Source of the DNA: SIG673 sp964520875
Lineage (GTDB): Bacteria > Bacillota > Clostridia > Oscillospirales > CAG-272
Direction of reading: 5' to 3'
NCBI GenBank assembly: GCA_964520875.1
Contig: CAZFQJ010000007.1
Span: 1-23,169 of the forward strand
DNA: 23,169 bases
Below, one piece after another: positions 15,603 to 20,687 of the stretch (position 1 is its first letter; each line of letters opens with the position of its first letter). A model generated the notes under the pieces. It did no database searches, was not told where the DNA came from, and saw only the letters and a list, made by a program, of their open reading frames with translations. A program made the translations under genes and the position numbers.

Positions 15603-15977
15603 ATGAAAGTAATAGCCACAAGCAACGCTCCCGCGGCGATCGGTCCGTATTCTCAGGGACTCGCACACGGTAATCTCGTTTTCGTTTCCGGACAGATACC
15701 GGTAGATCCCGAAACGGGCAAAATGGCGGAAACGATAGAGGAGCAGGCAAAACAGTCGCTCACAAATCTTAAAAATATCCTTAAAGCCGAGGGACTTGAC
15801 CTTAAGAACGTGATAAAAACGGTAGTGTTTTTGAGCGATCTTACGGATTTTCCGAAGGTGAACGCCGTTTATGAGAGCTTCTTTACGGCTCCGTATCCGG
15901 CAAGGAGCTGCGTCGCGGTAGCGGGTATACCGAAGGGCGCTAAGCTTGAGATAGAGTGCATAGCGGTAAAGGAATGA
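15603..15977 (+). CDS. ridA: RidA-family reactive enamine/imine deaminase
   Basis: This 124-residue protein of the YjgF/YER057c/UK114 family forms trimers and hydrolyses 2-aminoacrylate and 2-aminocrotonate, the unstable intermediates released by PLP dehydratases such as IlvA. The expected elements are present: IGPYSQG near the N-terminus, FVSGQIPVDPETGK, and the active-site Arg101 in YPARSC with Cys103 and Glu116 in LEIECIAV. Spacing of Arg and Glu (15 residues) matches active RidA. Its ribosome site (AAGGG, 15586-15590) is about 12 nt from the ATG, rather far. Last gene of the ilv cluster, ended by a perfect hairpin. Confidence 0.94.
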   Translation: MKVIATSNAPAAIGPYSQGLAHGNLVFVSGQIPVDPETGKMAETIEEQAKQSLTNLKNILKAEGLDLKNVIKTVVFLSDLTDFPKVNAVYESFFTAPYPARSCVAVAGIPKGAKLEIECIAVKE

Positions 15978-15986
15978 TATAGTACT

Positions 15987-16020
15987 AAAAAACGTGACCT
16001 TGAAAAAGGTCACGTTTTTT
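15987..16020. terminator. Bidirectional terminator between ridA and the DeoR gene
   Basis: Perfect 15-bp inverted repeat (15987-16001 and 16006-16020) with a GAAA loop and A6/T6 ends. It serves the ilv-ridA transcript from the left and the minus-strand regulator gene, which stops at 16028, from the right. Confidence 0.92.
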
Positions 16021-16027
16021 AATGTTA

Positions 16028-16726
16028 TCATTCGTCTTTCGGAAACAGTACCGCGTCCGCGTCGTCTTTGTGGCAAAGCGTATAAAAGAACTTTCTTCCG
16101 CGTTTGCTTTGTTCGAACATGAATATCTTCTTTTTGGCATGTTCCATGACGATCTTTCTTATCGCGGTCTGTTCGATATCGTTATCCGATATGACGCCGT
16201 CGTCGGAAATACCGAGAGTGGTAAAGAACGCCGCGTCTACGTTAAATTGTTGGGCGTTTTGAGCGGCAAGCGAGCCTACAAAGCACATATCGTGCGGATA
16301 GTAATGTCCGCCGATCAGGATACATTCTATCTGAAGCCCGGAGGCGATCATAAGGACCTTGACGGAGTTTGTTATGACGGTTATGTTTTTGAATTTGCTT
16401 AAGTGCGGGATTATGTACTGACAGGTAGACGAGCTATCGAGATATACCGTGAAATTGTCGTCAAGATATTCTATTGCTTGTTTTCCGAGAGATTTCTTTT
16501 CCTTTTCGTCAACCCAAAAGCGCTCCGATACCGGCAGCTCCTCGTGCATTGTCAAAACCGCGCCTCCGCGGTAACGCTTCAGTATTCCGTTCTTTTCCAT
16601 TTCTCCGAGATCTCGGCGTATCGTCATTTCCGAAACGTATAATGTTTTTGCAAGCTTTGATACGGATACCTTGCCTTCCTTGCACAAAATATCGAAGATG
16701 CTTTTCTTTCTGTCGTTCAGTACTAT
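16028..16726 (-). CDS. DeoR/GlpR-family transcriptional regulator with a non-standard start codon
   Basis: The protein has the DeoR layout: a winged helix (DRKKSIFDILCKEGKVSVSK, then VSEMTIRRDLGEMEKNGILK and RYRGGAVL) and a C-terminal sugar-phosphate-sensing, isomerase-like domain with VYLDSSSTCQYI and ITNSVKVLMIA. Open from 16687 it begins with TTG and lacks the first helix. Continuing upstream in frame restores the family N-terminus, but the only candidate starts are ATA at 16726 (GGGAG about 9 nt upstream, 232 residues) and CTG at 16720. Further upstream an in-frame ATG (16747) is followed four codons later by TGA. So it uses a near-cognate start, or a nonsense change has damaged it. It is divergent from the YgjV gene and probably represses that gene and itself; the effector is unknown. 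Confidence 0.78.
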   Translation of the reverse strand: MVLNDRKKSIFDILCKEGKVSVSKLAKTLYVSEMTIRRDLGEMEKNGILKRYRGGAVLTMHEELPVSERFWVDEKEKKSLGKQAIEYLDDNFTVYLDSSSTCQYIIPHLSKFKNITVITNSVKVLMIASGLQIECILIGGHYYPHDMCFVGSLAAQNAQQFNVDAAFFTTLGISDDGVISDNDIEQTAIRKIVMEHAKKKIFMFEQSKRGRKFFYTLCHKDDADAVLFPKDE

Positions 16727-16752
16727 TTTCGCTCACTCCCTGTTCATGCATT

Positions 16753-16817
16753 TGTTAATTAACATCATTTCGAACATGTATTGCTTTCGAAATGTTTGTA
16801 TGTTATAATTATAACAT
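16753..16817. promoter_or_regulatory. Operator region with nested palindromes between the DeoR and YgjV genes
   Basis: Three inverted repeats occur in 65 bases: TGTTAATTAACA (16753-16764), CATTTCGAA/TTCGAAATG (16766-16774 and 16786-16794, centres 20 bp apart, two DNA turns), and a perfect 18-bp palindrome ATGTTATAATTATAACAT (16800-16817) that holds the -10 boxes of both divergent promoters. They are good candidates for DeoR binding, but which is the operator cannot be told from sequence alone. Confidence 0.55.
16781..16809 (+). promoter_or_regulatory. Sigma-A promoter for the YgjV-family gene
   Basis: TTGCTT (16781-16786), a 17-nt spacer and TATAAT (16804-16809). The start near 16816 leaves about 32 nt of leader before the ATG at 16848. 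Confidence 0.72.
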
Positions 16818-16836
16818 ATCAAATGAAGAAAGTCAA
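16808..16836 (-). promoter_or_regulatory. Sigma-A promoter for the DeoR-family gene
   Basis: On the minus strand: TTGACT (16836-16831), a 17-nt spacer, TATAAT (16813-16808). Its -10 shares the 16800-16817 palindrome with the opposing promoter, so the two compete for polymerase. The start near 16801 gives a leader of about 75 nt that contains the four-codon frame at 16747-16733. Confidence 0.75.
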
Positions 16837-16847
16837 GGAGAAAAGCT

Positions 16848-17393
16848 ATGGAATTTATGGACATCATAATACAGGTGATAGGAGGGCTGGGAATAATAGC
16901 GAGCGTGATCTCGTTTCAATGTAAGGATCATCGTTCTATCTTGATATTCCGCACGCTCAACGAATCTATATTCGCGCTTCAGTATTTCCTTTTGGGCGCT
17001 TATACGGGTATGATAATGAACATCGTGGGAAGCGTAAGAAACGTGATCTTTAAGAGAAGAGTCGCGGTAGGTAAAAAAACAACGGTCCCGATAATCTTTT
17101 TCAGCGTAATGTTCGTTATATTCGGAATAGTATTCTGGCAAGGACCGAAGAGCATACTTATAATAATAGCGAAGGTACTTTCGACTGCGGCTTACGGAAA
17201 CAAGAATCCTTCGATCGTTCGAGGTATAATACTGATAACGAGCACGAGCTGGCTCATATACAACTACGCCGTATTTTCTATTGCGGGAGTTTTGTGCGAA
17301 GCGTTTACGCTCGTATCGATAATAATCGGAATGATAAGGCTTGATATAATACCTCGCTTTTCTAAAAAAGAAAGCAGTCGGGAAGAGGAATAA
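16848..17393 (+). CDS. YgjV-family inner membrane protein
   Basis: This 181-residue protein has five or six hydrophobic segments and the features of the YgjV (Imp-YgjV) family: an N-terminal helix ending in SFQCKDHRSIL, then ALQYFLLGAYTGMIMNIVGSVRN, with an Arg-Asn pair at the end of a helix. The charged C-terminus is probably cytoplasmic. The family has no established function; transport or signalling is possible. The ATG follows AAGGAGA at good spacing. It is a one-gene unit between a divergent DeoR regulator and a terminator, so it is likely the main target of that regulator. Confidence 0.85.
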   Translation: MEFMDIIIQVIGGLGIIASVISFQCKDHRSILIFRTLNESIFALQYFLLGAYTGMIMNIVGSVRNVIFKRRVAVGKKTTVPIIFFSVMFVIFGIVFWQGPKSILIIIAKVLSTAAYGNKNPSIVRGIILITSTSWLIYNYAVFSIAGVLCEAFTLVSIIIGMIRLDIIPRFSKKESSREEE

Positions 17394-17398
17394 AATAC

Positions 17399-17430
17399 GC
17401 CGTCCGTTTTAAAACGGACGGCGCTTTTCT
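17399..17430. terminator. Bidirectional terminator between the YgjV gene and thyX
   Basis: A perfect 24-base palindrome (17399-17422, arms GCCGTCCGTTTT and AAAACGGACGGC) is followed by GCTTTTCTTT. It lies a few bases after the stop of the YgjV gene and 8 nt beyond the thyX stop on the other strand. Confidence 0.85.
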
Positions 17431-18192
17431 TTATCCGAGTTCTTTGAATTTTTCTCTTACTTCCTTCATTTTTCCGCAGGAGTAAGCCCCCTCTGAGCAT
17501 TTACCGTTCAGACACGAGGGACCTGCGTTCTTGAAGAGGAGCGGCGCCGCATCACGGCAGAGGCGGAGCATCTCCGTCGCAAGCTCGCGTATCTCCCATT
17601 GAGCTCTTTGGCAGCAACGGAGCTTGAAAAAGTTCCAAAGCGAACGAACGTTCATCGTGACGATCATACGCGTATCGCATGCGTTCGGAAGAACGAAGCG
17701 TGCGTCCTCGTTTGCCGCTTTTTCGGCGGCTTTTTTTGCGGCTTCCTCGCTCATGCCGGAGGCAACGAACTTTTCATAGCGCTTTTCCGTGAGTATAGCT
17801 TTTAAGCGAGAGTAGTGCATGGCGTCCTCTTCCATGGCTTTTTGATATTCCTCAAGTGCTTCGGGAATATCGGCTATCTCGGGAGGAGTTATATATTCGA
17901 ATCCGCTCTTGTCTACGTATCTTTGGCTCTGAACGGAGAATGACGCTATCCTGTGGCGCGTTATCTGTGCGAGAAGTGCGCGCGAAACGCCTTCTATTCC
18001 GAACGTAAATACCGCGTGCTCTACCGGACTTTCGTGTCCGAGCTCGGAAAGCATGTCGAGAAAACCGGCGACCTTTTCCGGGGTCAGCTTGTCCATTAAC
18101 GTATCTATATCGCTCTTTGCGTAGCAGAGCTTTGCCGCGGCTGCCACTATCTTATCCGCGTCCGGAGTACAGGCTATAAGTTCGACTTTCAT
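17431..18192 (-). CDS. thyX: Flavin-dependent thymidylate synthase ThyX
   Basis: This 253-residue enzyme makes dTMP from dUMP with methylene-tetrahydrofolate and NADPH through FAD, and acts as a homotetramer. The diagnostic RHRxxSxxxxSxR motif is complete (Arg79, His80, Arg81, Ser84, Ser89, Arg91), preceded by VFTFGIEGVSRALLAQIT. The region RMIVTMNVRSLWNFFKLRC and the following Arg-rich helix complete the active site. The tail has three cysteines in PSCLNGKCSEGAYSCGK, possibly metal-binding; this is a clostridial-type extension I cannot assign further. An inserted helical segment (about 118-160) is Ala/Glu/Lys-rich. The ATG at 18192 follows GAAAGG. Confidence 0.95.
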   Translation of the reverse strand: MKVELIACTPDADKIVAAAAKLCYAKSDIDTLMDKLTPEKVAGFLDMLSELGHESPVEHAVFTFGIEGVSRALLAQITRHRIASFSVQSQRYVDKSGFEYITPPEIADIPEALEEYQKAMEEDAMHYSRLKAILTEKRYEKFVASGMSEEAAKKAAEKAANEDARFVLPNACDTRMIVTMNVRSLWNFFKLRCCQRAQWEIRELATEMLRLCRDAAPLLFKNAGPSCLNGKCSEGAYSCGKMKEVREKFKELG

Positions 18193-18239
18193 GTTCTGTT
18201 ACCTTTCTTTATCATCTGTTGACTTTTATATTCTATACC

Positions 18240-18268
18240 ATTTTAACATTTTTTCGATACGTTGTCAA
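18240..18268 (-). promoter_or_regulatory. Sigma-A promoter for thyX
   Basis: Minus-strand TTGACA (18268-18263), a 17-nt spacer and TAAAAT (18245-18240), giving a start near 18233 and about 40 nt of leader. Confidence 0.75.
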
Positions 18269-18307
18269 GGGTAATGCAAGCGATCTTGAAAATACTTGAA
18301 ATTGTCA

Positions 18308-18336
18308 TTGACAGAGCGGTTTTTAAGTGATATAAT
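18308..18336 (+). promoter_or_regulatory. Full-consensus sigma-A promoter for yfbR
   Basis: Exact consensus TTGACA (18308-18313), a 17-nt spacer and TATAAT (18331-18336). The start near 18343 lies downstream of the earliest in-frame start of the yfbR reading frame (18296), ruling out the longer protein. The -35 is 40 bp from the thyX -35, so the promoters are back-to-back but not overlapping. Confidence 0.88.
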
Positions 18337-18373
18337 AATACGTGATCCGAAAAAACAAAGGAGTGTGCATGAT

Positions 18374-18964
18374 TTGGAGAAGAGCAGTTCTTTTTTTGCC
18401 CTTGTATTCAGACAAAAATATATCCGCAGGTGGGGGCTTATGCATAGCTTTATCCCCGAAAATCTTGCGGAGCATTCCTCGGAATGCGCTGTAATAGCTC
18501 ATGCGCTTGCCGAGATAGGGAACAGATTTTACGGAAAAAATTACGACGTGGGCAGAGCCGTTACCATGGCGCTCTTTCACGATGTTCCCGAGGTATTTAC
18601 GGGCGATATGCCCACTCCGGTAAAGTATGCCGGACCGGCTATTCGAAACGAATTCGCCGTTATAGAAGAACAGAGCGTGAGAGCGCTTATTGCCAAGCTT
18701 CCGGAAGAGCTGAGAGATATCTACGCCCCGCTCTTCGATGAAGAAGATGATAAAGAGCTTCGGGCGCTCGTTAAGTCCGCGGACAGACTTTGCGCTTACA
18801 TTAAATGTACAGAAGAAGAAAAGCTGAATAATACGGAATTTTCGAGAGCTAAGGAAGGTATAGAAAAGAGGCTCGCCGAGACCGACAGTCCCGAGCTTCG
18901 CTATTTTATCGAACATTTTTTGCCTGCGTTCGGAGCTACGCTCGACGAACAACAGGAAGGATAA
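18374..18964 (+). CDS. yfbR: YfbR-type 5'-deoxynucleotidase (HD domain)
   Basis: This 196-residue HD-domain phosphohydrolase releases phosphate from deoxyribonucleoside 5'-monophosphates. With a TTG start at 18374 (AAAGGAG at 18357-18363, 10 nt upstream), the metal and active-site residues are His34, His69, Asp70, Glu73, Asp78 and Asp137. Each is the same or one off from the numbering I recall for E. coli YfbR, and Arg19-Trp20 match the pair that selects the 2'-deoxy sugar. A GTG at 18365 is too close to the ribosome site, and an ATG at 18369 is out of frame. Divergent from thyX: YfbR can feed dCMP towards deoxyuridine, so both act on the dUMP/dTMP pool. The following oxidoreductase gene is 26 nt away. 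Confidence 0.9.
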   Translation: MEKSSSFFALVFRQKYIRRWGLMHSFIPENLAEHSSECAVIAHALAEIGNRFYGKNYDVGRAVTMALFHDVPEVFTGDMPTPVKYAGPAIRNEFAVIEEQSVRALIAKLPEELRDIYAPLFDEEDDKELRALVKSADRLCAYIKCTEEEKLNNTEFSRAKEGIEKRLAETDSPELRYFIEHFLPAFGATLDEQQEG

Positions 18965-18990
18965 GCAAATACGAAAGGATCATCGAAGAA

Positions 18991-20040
18991 ATGACTAAGG
19001 ATAACAAGATAGGTTACGCGGTAGCCGGACTCGGCGTCGGAAAGATACATGTCGAATCTGCTCTCGGGTATGAAAAATGCAAGCTCGTTGCGGTATGCGA
19101 CATAGTTCCGGAAAAGATGAAGGCGGTAACGGATAAAGAGCCGAGCGTCAGAGCTTATACGGATTTCGAAGAGCTTTTAAAGGACGACGAGGTCGATATA
19201 ATAAGCATATGCTTGCCGAGCGGTATGCATGCGGAGTATGCGGTCAAGGCGCTTGAAGCCGGAAAGAACGTGCTCATAGAGAAGCCGATAGATATAACCG
19301 TGGAAGCCGCGATGAAGATAGAAGAGGCGAGAGTCCGTACCGGCAAAAAGGTCGGTTGTATCTATCAGAACAGAAATCATGCGGTCATGAAGCCGCTGAA
19401 AGAGGCGATAGATTCGGGAAAGCTCGGACGCATATTTTTGGGAACCTTTGCGGTAAAGTGGTATAGAGAACAGAGCTATTACGACGGCGAGCTTTGTTGG
19501 CACGGTACTTGGGATATGGACGGCGGCGGATCGCTCATAAATCAAGCGGTCCATACGCTCGATCTTATGCAATGGCTCGTGGGAGATGTTGAAAGCGTAA
19601 CGTCAACGATGTCGATAAACAATCATAAGATAGATACCGAGGATCTTACCGCTTCGATAGTACGTTTTAAGAGCGGAGCGACGGCGACATTCCTTTCGAC
19701 TACCTGTTGTTATCCCGGTCTTTCGACGGATATACAGATCTACGGTACTAACGGCTCGGTGGAGCTTGACGCCGACGTTTTGAAAACCTGGAAGATAGTC
19801 GGTCAGGACGAGTGCGACGAGGAGGATATGCTTGATCGTTACGGCAGAGGTAACAGAGTCGCGTGCGCTTACGAGCCGGGACTCAAGTACGGTCATGTTA
19901 CGCAGATAGAGGATATGGTGGACGCGGTGATAGAGGATCGCGACCCTCAGGTAACTCCGCTCGAAGCGATGAAGGCGGTCCGTATAATAGAGGCGGTGTA
20001 TAAGTCGGCGAGAACCGGAAAAACGGTGTTCTTCGATTGA
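18991..20040 (+). CDS. Gfo/Idh/MocA-family NAD(P)-dependent oxidoreductase
   Basis: This 349-residue protein has an N-terminal Rossmann domain (AVAGLGVGKIHVESA, residues 10-24) and the family's catalytic Glu97-Lys98-Pro99 motif. The C-terminal alpha/beta domain carries GGGSLINQAVHTLDLMQWL, where the usual Asp before the active-site His is Asn, as in several sugar-nucleotide dehydrogenases. The family oxidises or reduces hydroxyls on sugars, inositols or UDP-sugars; the actual substrate cannot be read from the sequence. It is probably co-transcribed with yfbR, with which it has no obvious link. AAAGGAT about 11 nt upstream is its ribosome site. Confidence 0.88.
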   Translation: MTKDNKIGYAVAGLGVGKIHVESALGYEKCKLVAVCDIVPEKMKAVTDKEPSVRAYTDFEELLKDDEVDIISICLPSGMHAEYAVKALEAGKNVLIEKPIDITVEAAMKIEEARVRTGKKVGCIYQNRNHAVMKPLKEAIDSGKLGRIFLGTFAVKWYREQSYYDGELCWHGTWDMDGGGSLINQAVHTLDLMQWLVGDVESVTSTMSINNHKIDTEDLTASIVRFKSGATATFLSTTCCYPGLSTDIQIYGTNGSVELDADVLKTWKIVGQDECDEEDMLDRYGRGNRVACAYEPGLKYGHVTQIEDMVDAVIEDRDPQVTPLEAMKAVRIIEAVYKSARTGKTVFFD

Positions 20041-20066
20041 TCTGAGGTTACGGAAATACGATCTAT

Positions 20067-20100
20067 AAAGCGGCGGTCATATGACCGCCACTTTGCTTTT
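20067..20100 (+). terminator. Terminator after the Gfo/Idh/MocA gene
   Basis: The perfect palindrome GGCGGTCAT/ATGACCGCC (20072-20089) is extended by AAAG/CTTT across one mismatch (20067-20094) and followed by GCTTTT. The short T-run makes it moderate rather than strong. Confidence 0.65.
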
Positions 20101-20464
20101 GAAGCGTAAAACACGCAAAGTATGTAAATAATTTGTTAATTATCGCATTTTCGGAGCCTTTTTTCGCTCGTTGTGCAAAAAGCGCATAGGTAGAAAATTT
20201 GCGCTCAAAATTGTGCACAATGCACAACGAAAACGATGTTTATCGGTGGTTTTGACGAAGAGGTAATTTAGGGAAATATATGTGAAAAGTACACCGAAAA
20301 GGCGTTTGTGAATCGAAAAAAACCGAAAAATGACCGAAATAACACGGATTTATGACCGCGCTCGGAACGTTTTCGAGGCGCTTTGCAACGGAAGATCGGA
20401 ATTTTGAACGAGCCTTTCTCGGCGCTTGAAAACGGAGTGCGGGAGCCGTCGAAATAAAAAGCGC
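20101..20464. other. Non-coding stretch upstream of the solute-binding protein promoter
   Basis: No frame with a ribosome site or family resemblance is seen. It contains the TTGTGCA repeats listed separately and three ACCGAAA(A/T) direct repeats (20293-20300, 20322-20329, 20333-20340). An open minus-strand frame (20585-20268) crosses the consensus promoter and has no family features, so it is not called. The length and repeats suggest regulatory DNA for the gene at 20688. Confidence 0.4.
20169..20229. repeat. TTGTGCA inverted-repeat cluster, possible regulator site
   Basis: CGTTGTGCA (20169-20177) is matched by TGCACAACG (20221-20229), and between them lies the palindrome ATTGTGCACAAT (20210-20221). 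The sub-motif TTGTGC-ACAAT-GCACAA also reads as an inverted repeat. Several spaced half-sites of this kind suggest cooperative or looping binding of a dimeric repressor, perhaps a LacI-type sugar regulator, about 240-300 bp upstream of the promoter. Confidence 0.45.
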
Positions 20465-20493
20465 TTGACAATCTCCTTATAATATGATATAAT
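20465..20493 (+). promoter_or_regulatory. Full-consensus sigma-A promoter for the solute-binding protein gene
   Basis: Exact TTGACA (20465-20470), a 17-nt spacer and TATAAT (20488-20493). The start near 20500 gives a leader of about 188 nt before the ATG at 20688. Such a strong promoter fits a highly made binding protein. Confidence 0.9.
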
Positions 20494-20499
20494 TTCAAA

Positions 20500-20687
20500 G
20501 TAAAAACTTTCGAATTACGAAGCGTAAGCACACGATCGTCGCAGACGGCCGTGTGAGCGCCCTTTCCGGAAGCGGTCTGCGGCATACCGGCTCAGAGGAG
20601 CAAAACACAGCCGAGCCCAGCATGCGCGCCTGAATAAGGCGTGTTGTAAACTAAAAACCAATATCAATTTGGCAGGAGGATCCCTAC
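20500..20687 (+). promoter_or_regulatory. Long structured 5' leader of the solute-binding protein mRNA
   Basis: The leader can form several helices: CACACG/CGTGTG (20529-20534 with 20550-20555) capped by CGTC-GCA-GACG (20537-20547); GGCTC (about 20589-20593) with GAGCC (about 20613-20617); and CGCGCCT/AGGCGTG (20625-20631 with 20637-20643). A competing helix, CGCAGAC (20540-20546) with GTCTGCG (20575-20581), excludes the first hairpin. I match it to no riboswitch class I know. No terminator-like U-run follows, so any control would act on stability or translation. The ribosome site AGGAGGAT ends about 7 nt before the ATG. Confidence 0.45.

Noticed and set aside
16733..16747. TGA read as a sense codon in the DeoR gene
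   Set aside because: Several genes in the window (ilvN, ilvD, ridA, the HXXEE gene) end at TGA, so it is an ordinary stop here.
18296..18373. Longer N-terminus for the YfbR protein
   Set aside because: This stretch contains the promoter itself, and residue numbering with the TTG start at 18374 matches the known enzyme.
20268..20585. Minus-strand frame of 105 codons in the long intergenic region
   Set aside because: It crosses a full-consensus plus-strand promoter, lacks a ribosome site, and its translation shows no domain.
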